DNA of 40,386 nucleotides from Desulfobotulus alkaliphilus (GCF_007830435.1 NZ_VLLC01000001.1:318174-358559), one strand, 5' to 3'; counted from the first letter of the stretch, positions 24,816 to 34,026 are shown. Program-made: numbers and translations. Notes: generated from the sequence alone by a model not told the origin.

Positions 24816-26478
24816 TTAACGCCCCGCCATCATGGCTGCCACATCTTCTTCCACAGAAGATATGGCTTTGATATCAAACTTTTCCACCAGCACCTTTGCC
24901 ACAGCCGGAGACAGGAAAGCCGGGAGTGTTGGACCAAGGCGGATTCCCTTGACTCCAAGGGCAAGGAGAGCCAGAAGAACGGCAACGGCCTTCTGCTCAT
25001 ACCATGCAATATCATAGGATATGGGCAGCTCATTAATATCTTCTAAGCCAAATACTTCCTTAAGCTTCAGGGCAATGACGGCAAGGGAGTAGGAGTCATT
25101 GCACTGGCCTGCATCCAGAACCCTTGGAATACCGCCAATATCTCCTAAGTTCAGTTTATTGTAGCGATACTTGGCACATCCCGCCGTAAGGATGACCGTA
25201 TCGGAAGGAAGACTTTCCGCCACTTCCGTATAGTAGCTGCGGCTTTTATGCCTTCCGTCACAACCGGCCATGACCACAAAACGGCGGATGGCACCGCTCT
25301 TTACGGCCTCCACCACCTTATCTGCCAGAGCCAGCACCTGATTGTGGGCAAAACCCCCCACAATACTTCCCTCCTCAAAGCTGACCGGAGGTGCACAGCT
25401 TCGGGCCTTTTCAATGAGGGGAGAGAAGTCCCTTGTTCCACCTTCGGGCCGGTCGGCAATGTGCACAGCCCCTTCATAGCCCACAATACCTGTGGTAAAG
25501 AGACGGTCCAGATAAGTATTGTCCTTTTTTAAAGGCACAAGACAGTTGGTGGTAAGAAGTACGGGACCGTTAAAGGATTCAAACTCATCGTTCTGGTGCC
25601 ACCATGAACCACCGTAGTTCCCCACAAAATGAGGATATTTTTTAAAGGCCGGATAGTAATTGGCGGGCAGCATCTCTCCGTGGGTATAGACATCGATGCC
25701 CGTACCCTCGGTCTGACGGAGAAGCTCTTCCATATCTTTAAGATCATGGCCGGAGATCAGAATACCGGGATTTTTGCCCACGCCGATATTCACCTCACTC
25801 ACTTCAGGGTGACCATAGGTTTTCGTGTTGGCCTCATCCAGAAGGGCCATGGTGGTTGACGGCCATTTCTCCGGCCTTCATCACAAGGCCAGTCATGGCA
25901 TCCACGGACAGCTCCTTTGTGGTAGAAGCCAGAGCTTCCATCATGAACTCGCCTATTTCATCCTTATAATACCCCAGAACCGCCGCATGTTCAGCATAAG
26001 CAGCAATGCCCTTAAGACCGATGGTCAGAAGCTCCCTCAGGGAACGGACGTCTTCGTTCTCCGTCAGCAGAACGCCCACTTCCTTAGCCTTTTCCCCAAA
26101 GGCCTCAGCAGAAGCCGTCCAGATAGCTGCCTCAGGAAGAGAATCCGCACAATCCTTTCCGTTCTTTTCACGGTAAAGATCGCTGAATTTAACGGCAAGG
26201 CTTTCCCTGCGGCGCAGGCCTTCTTCGATCATGGAGCTAAAACGGGCCTTATCCCAGTTGGCATTGGTAATGGTGGCAAAAAGACCCTCCATGATAAAGG
26301 TGTCATGGCTTCGGTCCGCAGCCCCCATTTCCTTTAGTTTTTCCCCATAAACGGCCATACCCTTCAGAACAAAAATCAGAAGATCCTGAAGATTCGCCGT
26401 TTCTTCGGGTTTTCCGCAAAAACCCCTTACCGTACATCCGGTGTTTTTCATGGTTTCCTGACACTGAAAACAGAACAT
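24816..26478 (-). pseudogene. hcp: Hydroxylamine reductase / prismane protein Hcp, split by a one-base frameshift
   Basis: The protein is encoded in two overlapping frames, 25834-26478 (N-terminal 214 residues) and 24816-25850 (C-terminal 344 residues). Joined, they give a normal Hcp of about 550 residues. The N-part holds the cluster motif CFQCQ...GCTVRGFC. The C-part holds all expected hybrid-cluster ligands: His in ISGHDLKD, Glu in THGEMLP, Cys in [24 protein letters not shown] and AGQCNDSY, and Glu/Lys in WYEQKAV. The join AACCACCATGGCC should read AACACCATGGCC, so one extra C near 25851-25857 breaks the frame. Since no other damage is visible, this is either a very recent mutation or a sequencing error. 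Hcp reduces NO or hydroxylamine in nitrosative stress. GGAGGG precedes the start. Confidence 0.85.
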
Positions 26479-26571
26479 GGGAACCCTCCTTTTTTCATAT
26501 GGTTACAAAGACGCACCCCTGAAAAAACGCCAAAAAAACTTTCATTCCCCACCTTCATATATGTTCCGGCC

Positions 26572-26589
26572 TTTGTCACCGCAGACAAA
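26572..26589. promoter_or_regulatory. Candidate operator upstream of hcp
   Basis: TTTGTC and GACAAA form a six-base inverted repeat separated by six bases, about 95 bases before the hcp start. Hcp and nrf genes in related bacteria are often controlled by CRP/FNR-type regulators that bind such dyads, but the half-site is not the TTGAC reported for HcpR. The rest of 26479-26927 holds no recognisable gene. Confidence 0.3.
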
Positions 26590-26844
26590 AAAAACACCGT
26601 TCTTATTCGTGCACAAAACACAACATGTGTATAATTGTACCCCTACCCCTTACCGGCAATAAAAGCAAATAAAAAAAACGGCTCAGGAAAAGAAAACCCC
26701 GGAGGATACGGCATCTTTGCTGTTTTTAAAAAAGCCCCCTCCATGAAAGCCCTACCAAAGATCCATTCATCCCCACCAGCCAGCAGAACATTCATTGACC
26801 TGCTGGTAAACTTGAAAAAAATCCTTTGAAAAATTTTTAAGGTA

Positions 26845-26874
26845 TTGGACTTTTCCCCATGAAAAAGTTATGAT
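26845..26874 (+). promoter_or_regulatory. Predicted sigma-70-type promoter of the first chemoreceptor gene
   Basis: TTGGAC and TATGAT are separated by 18 bases, about 55 bases before the start codon at 26928. The spacing is one longer than ideal. Confidence 0.45.
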
Positions 26875-26927
26875 TCCAATCAATCAAAGGAGTTCATTCA
26901 TCCAATCTTAAAAAGGAGTTCTACCCC

Positions 26928-28931
26928 ATGGCCGTCAATGTCCGATCCATCGGTTTCAGACTGCTCAGTGTCAGTCTGCTTTCCGTTCTCATTCCCCTTC
27001 TTGCCGTGGGCTTCATTGCCATGAGCCGGTCCACCACGGCCCTGACCAACAATGCCGCTGAAAACACCTATGGTATTGCTCAGGACCTGGCCAACCTCAT
27101 GGACAATCTTCTCATTGCAGAGGTCCGTCTGGCAGATGCCTTTGCCCGGGAAGAATCCATCAGAAACCTTGTGGCAAAGGCCCATGCAGAGGGCCATGGG
27201 GCTGTCAGATCCCAGGCCCTGCATGTATTTGAAAACCTCAAGATTCAGTTCCCCGCCCTTGGGTCCAATTATCAGGGTATTTTTGTTGCCGATGCCAGAG
27301 GAGAACTGCTCACCGGAGTCATGGCCAATGGCAATGAATATGTCGGCTTTAATATTGCAAACAATGACGAATTCAGAAGGGCCGTTTCCACCAAAAAAAC
27401 CGTCATCGGCAATGTGCTGCGCTCCCAGGCCACGGGCGGCCTCGTCCTCCCCATCAATTCGCCCATCCTTTCCAGCCGGGGGGAATTCTTAGGGGTCTTT
27501 GCCACGGTCATCAATGCCAATTACCTCACGGAAATGGTAGCCAGCCGCGAGCTTGGCAACACGGGTTACGGCTATATGCTCAATGAAAAGGGGCTGGTGC
27601 TGGCCCATCCCGATGAAAGCCTCATCCTTAAAACGGATATCAATGAGGTTCCGGGAATGGAGCACATTGCAAGGGAAATGCTCCGGGGCCATTCCGGTTC
27701 CGATGAATATGTCTTCCGTGGTGTGAGAAAAATGGCGGGTTTTGCACCGGTTCCCAGCACGGGCTGGCTCATGTCCGTAACCCAGGACCATGATGAGTTT
27801 CTGGAAAGCTCCAGAGATGTGAGAAATGCCGTGGTGCTGGTGATTATCCTTTCCCTTGTGATTGTGGGTTTTATTGTAGTTTTCCTTGTGCGCTCCATTG
27901 TCAATCCCATCAATGCGGCGGTGGCCGGTTTAAAGGATATTGCAGAGGGTGAGGGGGATCTCACCATGCGCCTTAAGGTCAGCACCGAAGATGAGGTGGG
28001 AGAGCTGGCCCGCTGGTTCAATATCTTTGTGGAAAAACTTCAGGGCGTTATCCGTGAAATAGGACAAGGGGTGAATACACTGGCCTCCTCCTCCACCCAG
28101 CTTTCTGCCATTGCCGATGACATGCAGCAGGGCGTTCAGGATGTATCCGGCCGCTCTGCAACCGTGGCCGCCGCTTCCGAAGAAATATCCACGAATACGG
28201 TTCAGTCAGCTTCAGCGCTTGAGCAGTCTTCCAGCAACACCAACCTGTTGGCCACGGCATCGGAGGAAATGTCTTCCACCATCAATGAAATCGCCAATAA
28301 TGCCGGAAAAGCAAGGCGGGTTTCCGAGGATGCCGCAGGCAAGGCTGCCCGCATGTCCAAGCACATGGGAAGCCTGAAGGAAGCCGCCGATGCCATCGGA
28401 AAGGTCATTGAAACCATTACCGACATATCGGAACAGGTAAACCTTCTGGCCTTGAATGCCACCATCGAAGCAGCCAGAGCCGGTGAGGCTGGCAAGGGTT
28501 TTGCCGTTGTTGCCAATGAAATCAAGGAGCTGGCCAGACAGACCGCTGCGGCATCTCAGGATATCCGGGAAAAAATTGAAGACATTCAGGGCACCACCGC
28601 CACCACCATTCAGGAGGTGGGAGAAATCACAACGGTCATCAATGACGTCAGCGAGGTGGTGGGCAACATTGCCGCAGCCGTGGAAGAACAGTCCACCGCA
28701 GCCAGTGAGATTGCAGGAAATGTGGCTCAGGTCTCCCAGGGTATTGAACTGGTCCATGAGAATGCCAGCCAGAACGCCACCGTGGTGGCAGAAGTGACAA
28801 AGGACATTGCAGGCATCAGCCACGCCATGGGAGAAATGAAAGACAGAGGCTCTCAGGTCAATGACAGTGCAGGGGAGCTTTCAAGGCTTTCAGAGTCCCT
28901 GAAAAAAATGGTGGGACAGTTTAAAATATAA
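26928..28931 (+). CDS. Methyl-accepting chemotaxis protein with dCache sensor
   Basis: This 667-residue chemoreceptor has an N-terminal membrane helix (about 10-32), a periplasmic double-Cache ligand-binding domain (about 35-285), a second membrane helix (about 300-323), a HAMP domain ([24 protein letters not shown]) and a long cytoplasmic coiled coil. The hairpin tip reads [36 protein letters not shown] in overlapping parts, the conserved CheA/CheW contact. The C-terminus (VGQFKI) has no CheR-binding pentapeptide. AAAAGGAG precedes the start by nine bases. It is a single-gene unit with a family 2 repeat at its 3' end. The ligand is unknown, although dCache receptors commonly bind amino acids or organic acids. 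Confidence 0.94.
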   Translation: MAVNVRSIGFRLLSVSLLSVLIPLLAVGFIAMSRSTTALTNNAAENTYGIAQDLANLMDNLLIAEVRLADAFAREESIRNLVAKAHAEGHGAVRSQALHVFENLKIQFPALGSNYQGIFVADARGELLTGVMANGNEYVGFNIANNDEFRRAVSTKKTVIGNVLRSQATGGLVLPINSPILSSRGEFLGVFATVINANYLTEMVASRELGNTGYGYMLNEKGLVLAHPDESLILKTDINEVPGMEHIAREMLRGHSGSDEYVFRGVRKMAGFAPVPSTGWLMSVTQDHDEFLESSRDVRNAVVLVIILSLVIVGFIVVFLVRSIVNPINAAVAGLKDIAEGEGDLTMRLKVSTEDEVGELARWFNIFVEKLQGVIREIGQGVNTLASSSTQLSAIADDMQQGVQDVSGRSATVAAASEEISTNTVQSASALEQSSSNTNLLATASEEMSSTINEIANNAGKARRVSEDAAGKAARMSKHMGSLKEAADAIGKVIETITDISEQVNLLALNATIEAARAGEAGKGFAVVANEIKELARQTAAASQDIREKIEDIQGTTATTIQEVGEITTVINDVSEVVGNIAAAVEEQSTAASEIAGNVAQVSQGIELVHENASQNATVVAEVTKDIAGISHAMGEMKDRGSQVNDSAGELSRLSESLKKMVGQFKI

Positions 28932-28949
28932 TCTGAAAACATACCGGCG

Positions 28950-29117
28950 GGCACCCGTAAAGGGGGCCCCTACACAAAACAAGGCCGTAAAAAACATTTA
29001 CAGGGGCAGGCCTTGCACCTGCCCGTATTAAAGCCCGCACCATAGGACAACCCGACCAGCAGGCTGTGGCTGAGTCAGGGTCGTAATCAGATTAAAAAAT
29101 GCGCCAACATAGCGCAT
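28950..29117. repeat. REP-like repeat mosaic, family 2, copy 3
   Basis: It starts 18 bases after the chemoreceptor stop with GGGCACCC...GGGGGCCCC, continues with the GGGGCAGG/CCTGCCC hairpin and the CAGGCTGTGGCTGAGTCAGG tail, and ends with a third hairpin, ATGCGCCAACATAGCGCAT (29099-29117). The same last hairpin occurs at 36296-36314. Position and structure suggest a transcript 3'-end element. Confidence 0.75.
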
Positions 29118-29252
29118 CTGCAAAAAGAAACCTAATTATTCAGAACAGTTTATTCCGAACTGCCAATGCTCTAGTTACAACAGCTTTGTACTGTTGCAAG
29201 GCTCCGTGGCTATTTGCAAGTGACATTGCAATCGTTTCGGATCAGAGCTTTG

Positions 29253-29322
29253 TCCGGCACTCAAGCCATAAACCTAGAGCCTGCGATGAAAAAAATGGGC
29301 TTTTGCAAGCTTGAGTGCCGGA
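29253..29322. repeat. 70-bp inverted-repeat insert 1 nested in MITE copy E
   Basis: TCCGGCACTCAAG at 29253-29265 is perfectly inverted at 29310-29322. The segment is absent from copy C, where CAGGCCT stands in its place. It shares ends and length with the second insert, while the interiors differ. Confidence 0.75.
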
Positions 29323-29457
29323 GTGCTTATAAAAGCGGCAAACTGTCTGAGCCGCCACAAAGGCAGCGTACCAAGGCCTGCCATGGTAATCAAAAAGCTT
29401 ATCCTGCCTGTGGCGGGGAGTTTTTGCCGCTTCCGCACAGGGCAAGAAGCTCCCGAA

Positions 29458-29527
29458 TCCGGCACTCAAGATCCCTAAGCACTTTTGCTCCCGCAAAGGG
29501 CTTGAGCTTTTCAGCTTGAGTGCCGGA
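29458..29527. repeat. 70-bp inverted-repeat insert 2 nested in MITE copy E
   Basis: It has the same 13-bp perfect inverted ends (29458-29470 and 29515-29527) and the same 70-bp length as insert 1. In copy C the same position holds only the five bases TAAGA (on the matching strand). Confidence 0.75.
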
Positions 29528-29627
29528 TTGCGTCACGGGCAAATAGCCTGGGGCCTGTGCATCTGTCTTGCAGGTATGGTATTTGGAAAACGGTGCTGAA
29601 CAGTTACAAAGAAACAAAAACACAATT

Positions 29628-31025
29628 TCAAAGGCCTGACGCACCGGCCTCCAGCTTTCTGTAAAGGGTACGCCTGCCTATACCCAGTATGGTGGCCGCA
29701 CTTCGCTTGTTCCCCCCCGTCTCTTTCAATACCTGCCGGATGTAGCGCTGCTCCAGTTCAGCAAGGGAAATCAGCCGGCCAGAGGGCAGTATGTCAATGC
29801 CGGAGGTCTCCGGTAAAGCCGGCGGGGCCTGTTGATGGCTACGTATCCTCAGGGGCAGATCTTCCGGCTGGATCAGCTGCCCCCTTGCAAAGGTCACGGC
29901 CCTTTCCATGGCATTGCGAAGTTCTCGGACATTACCGGGAAAGGGATAATGCGTAATAAGATCCAGAGCAGAAGCAGAAAAGCCTCTGATCTTTTTATCC
30001 ATGGCAAGGGCAAACTGCTCCACAAAACGGGCTGCGAGAAGCTCCGTATCTTCCCCCCTTTCCCTCAGGGGAGGCACCCTCAGGGTAAAGGTTTCCAGCC
30101 TGAAAAACAGATCTTCCCTGAAACTTCCCTGCAATACATCCTGTTCCATATTCTGATGGGTTGCCGCAAGAATACGTACATCCACCTGATCCTCCCTGTT
30201 TTCTCCCACCTTGCGGACCTTGCCATCCTGAAGAATACGCAGAAGCTTGGCCTGAAGAAAAAGGGGCATTTCCGATATTTCATCCAGCAGAAGTGATCCC
30301 TGACTGGCTTCGGCAAAAAGACCCTGCCTGTTTCTGCCAGCACCCGTAAATGCACCCGCCGCATGTCCAAAGAACTCACTTTCCATGAGATGTTCCGGTA
30401 TGCCAGCGCAGTTTACCGGAAGAAAAGGCCCCTTGGATCTGTTACTTTCCCTGTGTATGGCTCTGGCAACCAGCTCTTTGCCGGAACCACTTTCCCCCAG
30501 AATGAGTACAGGCCCCTTGGCCTTGGCAACCTGCCGTATCTGTTCAAAAAGAAGTCGCATGGCAGCACTCTGCCCATGCATACCGTGAAATCCATCGGAA
30601 GATAAAAAGCCCCGCATCCGACAAAGGGTTTCCCTTAGCTGCTTTCTCTCCAGAATCCGTCTGACACTCAGAATAAAATGTTCCAGATCCAGCGGTTTGG
30701 TCAAAAAATCCTCAGCCCCTGCCTTCAGGGCTTCAACGGCCTTTGAAATGGTTCCAAATGCTGTGATAATGAGAAAGGCTGGAGGTGATACATGCTCTTT
30801 TTCTTCAAGCACCTTTCTGAGAAAATCCATCCCCCCCATACCCGGAAGGGTGAGATCGGAAATGACAAGATCCGGCATTTGCTGCCGCATTTTTTTTAAT
30901 CCTTCTTCGGCACTGGGCACCCAGTCTGAGTGAAGGCCGGATTCCCGGATTTCTTCACTGAGCATGGCACCCAGCGCCCTGTCATCTTCCACAATGAGTA
31001 TCCGTGCCATGGTTTTTTCTGTCAT
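29628..31025 (-). CDS. Sigma-54-dependent response regulator (NtrC/ZraR type)
   Basis: This 465-residue activator has a receiver (about 5-125) with its phosphorylation Asp in LVISDLTLPG. An AAA+ domain (about 150-380) follows with Walker A GESGSGKE, the sigma-54 contact loop GAFTGA and Walker B LLLDEIS. The C-terminal Fis-type helix-turn-helix ends in NKRSAATILGIGRRTLYRKL. When phosphorylated it should activate sigma-54 promoters from a distance. The start overlaps the stop of the partner kinase gene as ATGA, so the pair is one operon. A good sigma-54 promoter lies beyond the kinase gene in the divergent direction, the likely target. The gene ends 20 bp from MITE copy E. Confidence 0.94.
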   Translation of the reverse strand: MTEKTMARILIVEDDRALGAMLSEEIRESGLHSDWVPSAEEGLKKMRQQMPDLVISDLTLPGMGGMDFLRKVLEEKEHVSPPAFLIITAFGTISKAVEALKAGAEDFLTKPLDLEHFILSVRRILERKQLRETLCRMRGFLSSDGFHGMHGQSAAMRLLFEQIRQVAKAKGPVLILGESGSGKELVARAIHRESNRSKGPFLPVNCAGIPEHLMESEFFGHAAGAFTGAGRNRQGLFAEASQGSLLLDEISEMPLFLQAKLLRILQDGKVRKVGENREDQVDVRILAATHQNMEQDVLQGSFREDLFFRLETFTLRVPPLRERGEDTELLAARFVEQFALAMDKKIRGFSASALDLITHYPFPGNVRELRNAMERAVTFARGQLIQPEDLPLRIRSHQQAPPALPETSGIDILPSGRLISLAELEQRYIRQVLKETGGNKRSAATILGIGRRTLYRKLEAGASGL

Positions 31026-32509
31026 GATGCTTCGTTTTCCTTTTTCCTTGCCTGTTCCGGAATAAAAAGATGAAAGCAGGTACCGCCTCCGGGATTATCT
31101 GCAAGCGCCACAAAACCACCATGCTCCTCGGCCACCGTATGCACAACGGAAAGGCCCAGACCCGTGCCCTCTCCCGCCGGCTTCGTGGTAAAAAATGGTT
31201 CAAAAATTTCTGACCGGATTTCTGGCGCAATACCGGGCCCCTTGTCACAGACGGAAAAACGAATACCCTTTTTTTCATATTGCCAGCAAAATTCAATTTC
31301 CCCAGCATATGCACACTGAATTGCATTGCGTAAAAGATTGATCAGTGCCTGCTGTACCCGCATGGTATCCATGAAAAAAGCTTTTTTTTCCTCAGGCCCC
31401 CTGATCCGGATCTTCTTCGTGTGGAAACCGGCTTCTTCGGATACGGCAGCGATAACAGAGGCCATGAGCTGTGCCGGAACGGCCGCAGAACAGCGCAGGG
31501 GATTTCTTCTGCTGAAATCCAGAAGCTGCCGTATGATAAGATCCATCCTCACAACCTGTTTTCGAATATCTTCAAAAGCTCTTTTCTGATTTTCACCAAG
31601 ATTATTTTCACGCAGGGCACGCTGAGCTTTACCGCTGATAACACTTAAGGGAGAACCCAGCTCATGGGCCGTACCTGCGGCCAGCCTTCCCAATGCTGCT
31701 AGTTTTTCAGAGTGCCGGAGTTCCCTTTCCAAAAGCTCCTGCTTCTTCTGCTGACGCCGCAGGGTTTCTTCTGCCTCTTCAATACTGTTGAGCATATGAT
31801 TGAAGCTGATCCCAAGGGAAACCATTTCCCTTGGGCCGGTTTCCCTGAACCGGTGACTGCGTTCACCACTGGCAATGACAGACATGCTTTCCGTAAGTCT
31901 TTTCAGGTGCTTTCCCAGGGCGCGATGGTGTCCGAGCAAAACAAGGGCAGACAGGGTTATCAAAAGTGCGCCAAGAATGATTCCACCCCGGATGCGGATA
32001 AGCTGGATATGATCGCTGAACTCCTTTCCCCTCCGGGTAAGGTGGAGGAGACCAAGAATACGTCCTCCTCTGTCCGTAAGCGGCACAAAATAGGAGTATA
32101 CCTGACGTCCGGCAATTCTGCCGTATTCACCCGTGTTTTCGCCATCCGCAGCCAGCTCCGTTAGGCGCTCCGTCTTTGGTTCGGGATCCTCAAGCCCCAG
32201 CCTGAGAATCTCTGTTCCTTCCTGATCATAAACATAGGCACTGTAAATTCTCCCGATGGCCAGAGCAGATTCCAGCGCATGCTGCATACTCAGCATACTG
32301 TCCTGCTCAATGGCGTAGCTTAAGGGCAGTTGAATGGCACGGGCCACAAGCTCCAGATCCTTTTTCATCTGTTCTTCTACCCGGCTTTCCATGGATCTGA
32401 GGGCCAGCGCACCAAACAGAGCAATGGCAATCATAAGCGGGGTAACCATATATAGCAGCAGGGCTGTGCGGAGGCTGATGTTTCCGGGGAATAAAAAAAA
32501 CGGTTTCAT
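31022..32509 (-). CDS. Membrane sensor histidine kinase partnered with the sigma-54 regulator
   Basis: This 495-residue kinase has two membrane helices (about 15-38 and 170-195) enclosing a small periplasmic sensor. HAMP follows, then a coiled segment, HisKA with His282 in TAHELGSPLSVISG (the NtrB/ZraS-like HELxxPL variant) and HATPase (CDKGPGIAPE, GTGLGLSVVH). I chose the ATG at 32509 because AAAGGAGAAAG precedes it; an earlier in-frame codon lacks such a site. It will phosphorylate the regulator encoded immediately downstream. The signal is unknown; an envelope signal is plausible from the small periplasmic domain and the secreted presumed target. Confidence 0.92.
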   Translation of the reverse strand: MKPFFLFPGNISLRTALLLYMVTPLMIAIALFGALALRSMESRVEEQMKKDLELVARAIQLPLSYAIEQDSMLSMQHALESALAIGRIYSAYVYDQEGTEILRLGLEDPEPKTERLTELAADGENTGEYGRIAGRQVYSYFVPLTDRGGRILGLLHLTRRGKEFSDHIQLIRIRGGIILGALLITLSALVLLGHHRALGKHLKRLTESMSVIASGERSHRFRETGPREMVSLGISFNHMLNSIEEAEETLRRQQKKQELLERELRHSEKLAALGRLAAGTAHELGSPLSVISGKAQRALRENNLGENQKRAFEDIRKQVVRMDLIIRQLLDFSRRNPLRCSAAVPAQLMASVIAAVSEEAGFHTKKIRIRGPEEKKAFFMDTMRVQQALINLLRNAIQCAYAGEIEFCWQYEKKGIRFSVCDKGPGIAPEIRSEIFEPFFTTKPAGEGTGLGLSVVHTVAEEHGGFVALADNPGGGTCFHLFIPEQARKKENEAS

Positions 32510-32532
32510 TCTTTCTCCTTTGGACACAATCC

Positions 32533-32548
32533 ATGGCACATGTGCCAT
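32533..32548. promoter_or_regulatory. 16-bp perfect palindrome, candidate activator site
   Basis: ATGGCACATGTGCCAT is a perfect palindrome in the divergent region. It starts 24 bases from the kinase start codon and ends 110 bases before the -24 box of the sigma-54 promoter. That distance is typical of an upstream activating site for NtrC-family regulators, and it could also serve feedback on the kinase operon. Confidence 0.55.
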
Positions 32549-32658
32549 AAAGATACAACAGTCCATTCTTTAAAAACAAAGCAACCCAAACCTTTTTTCA
32601 AGAATAAATTATTGTTTTTTTAATATAAAATACCTGTTTGATTTTTTAAAAAAACAAA

Positions 32659-32674
32659 TGGCACCTGATATGCA
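32659..32674 (+). promoter_or_regulatory. Sigma-54 (-24/-12) promoter of the DUF4168 gene
   Basis: TGGCACCTGATATGCA matches the consensus TGGCAC-N5-TTGCA with one change. The invariant GG (32660-32661) and GC (32672-32673) are exactly ten bases apart. Transcription should begin near 32685, about 79 bases before the start codon. The AT-rich stretch between this box and the palindrome could be bent by IHF. Confidence 0.75.
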
Positions 32675-32763
32675 ATAGAATGCAGACAGATTGCATATTT
32701 GTTGTCGTGCAATTCTTGTTCGTTTTTTCATTATTGAAATGGATGTTTCTACAGGAGGAATCT

Positions 32764-33147
32764 ATGTACAAAAAATCATTTTACGCAATTGTGGCCTTAA
32801 GCCTCTGTTTTTTTGCTTTTATGACCGTTTCTGCCATTGCACAGGAAGCCTATCAGTCGCCGTACACGCCGGGTCAGGCCATGGATATCAGTAATTCAGA
32901 TCTAAATAAAGCAGCAGAAGCTTATATAAAAATCTCAGAAATCAATCAGGATTTTCAAAAAGCCGTTCAGGACGTAGAGTCCCCCGAAGAAAGGCAGAGT
33001 CTTCAGGTTAGTGCCAACGAAAAAATGCTGGAAGCCGTTGAAAAAACCGGACTTGATGCCCAAAGCTACAACATGATTGTTCAGCAGGTGGGAGCGAATG
33101 AAGATCTGAGGCAGCAATTTACAGCAAAACTCAGAGACCTTCAGTAA
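32764..33147 (+). CDS. Exported DUF4168 family protein
   Basis: This 127-residue protein starts after AGGAGGAATCT. An N-terminal signal peptide (MYKKSFYAIVALSLCFFAF...) has a likely cleavage in SAIAQEA. The mature part matches the DUF4168 pattern: NSDLNKAAEAYIKISEINQDFQ, a variable helix, then EAVEKTGLDAQSYNMIVQQV and a DLRQQF end. No biochemical role is established for this family. It is the only gene read from the sigma-54 promoter, since a strong terminator follows. A secreted or periplasmic stress-response role under the adjacent two-component system is inferred. Confidence 0.8.
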   Translation: MYKKSFYAIVALSLCFFAFMTVSAIAQEAYQSPYTPGQAMDISNSDLNKAAEAYIKISEINQDFQKAVQDVESPEERQSLQVSANEKMLEAVEKTGLDAQSYNMIVQQVGANEDLRQQFTAKLRDLQ

Positions 33148-33260
33148 TCTTCCCTGCAGGCAGAAAACGGCACTGCCAGAAACCATAAAGGATCAGAGGT
33201 TTTGGTAAGATATGTACCTGCCTCCCTGAGCTTTTCCAAAGAAATTTTTAAAATCTTATG

Positions 33261-33299
33261 AACCCCTGCTTTCCGGATCTCCGGGAAGCAGGGGTTTTT
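33261..33299 (+). terminator. Rho-independent terminator after the DUF4168 gene
   Basis: CCCCTGCTTTCCGG pairs with CCGGGAAGCAGGGG around an ATCT loop and is followed by TTTTT. The remainder of 33148-33514 is non-coding, with nothing else recognised. Confidence 0.85.
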
Positions 33300-33514
33300 G
33301 TGCTGCTTAAAAAAAATGAATACTCCCCAAAGAGATGCCGGGCTTCGCCTTCATCCTCCATATGGCTTTTTCAGCATAAGTGACATTACAGGCAAAAAAA
33401 ACTTGTTTTCACAGGCACGTTCATGAGAAGATTCCGGGCATACATGCATTACACATATAAATTTTCTCCCTCCTTTTATTCTTTCATCATCCTCCAGCAG
33501 CAAAGGAGCTTTCC

Positions 33515-33991
33515 ATGGACGAAACCGCCAGTGCAGGCAAGTATCTGACCTTCTCCTTAGGAGAAGAAAACTACGGCATCGGCATTCTTAAGGTAAAGGA
33601 AATCATCGGTATGATGCCCATTACCTCCGTGCCCCAGACACCGGATTTTATGAAGGGCGTCATCAATCTCCGGGGCAAGGTGATTCCCGTTGTGGATCTT
33701 CGCCTGAAATTTTCCATGCCACCCACGGATTACACGGACCGGACCTGTATCATCGTCGTTGAAGTCAGAGGCCTCTCCTCCTCCATCCAGATGGGCTGTG
33801 TGGTGGACTCGGTGTCCGAGGTACTGAACATCAAGGCCGAAGACATAGAACCTGCCCCCTCCTTTGGTACAAAGCTCCATACGGACTATATTCTCGGCAT
33901 GGCCAAGATGGACGGCAAGGTCAATATCCTCCTGGACATCGACAGCATCCTGACCACCGAGGAAGTAGACATCCTCACCCCGGAAGAATGA
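33515..33991 (+). CDS. cheW: Chemotaxis coupling protein CheW
   Basis: This 158-residue protein links chemoreceptors to the kinase CheA. It shows the CheW fold from LTFSLGEENYGIGILKVKEII through VPQTPDFMKGVINLRGKVIPVVDLRLKF, with the receptor-contact segment NLRGKVIPV well conserved. It closes with KMDGKVNILLDIDSIL. AAAGGAG lies six bases before the start. A chemoreceptor gene follows after 35 bp and probably shares its transcript, suggesting this CheW serves that receptor. No cheA is present in the window. Confidence 0.95.
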   Translation: MDETASAGKYLTFSLGEENYGIGILKVKEIIGMMPITSVPQTPDFMKGVINLRGKVIPVVDLRLKFSMPPTDYTDRTCIIVVEVRGLSSSIQMGCVVDSVSEVLNIKAEDIEPAPSFGTKLHTDYILGMAKMDGKVNILLDIDSILTTEEVDILTPEE

Positions 33992-34026
33992 ACCCCTTAT
34001 CCCAATAAACAATCAGGAGAAGAGCT

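Larger units (their letters stand above)
29132..29607. mobile_element. MITE-like element, family 1, copy E (476 bp, composite) with 8-bp target duplication
   Basis: It is the reverse-oriented long form, from CTAATTATTCAGAACAGTT to GGTGCTGAACAGTTAC. Both flanks read AAAGAAAC exactly (29124-29131 and 29608-29615), an 8-bp target duplication. Compared with copy C it carries two additional 70-bp segments, listed separately. It lies between two convergent genes and ends 20 bp from the stop of the sigma-54 regulator gene. Confidence 0.92.

Noticed and set aside
26635-26829. Plus-strand frame of 64 codons upstream of the first chemoreceptor
   Set aside because: No ribosome-binding site, low-complexity composition, and it lies in the likely promoter region.
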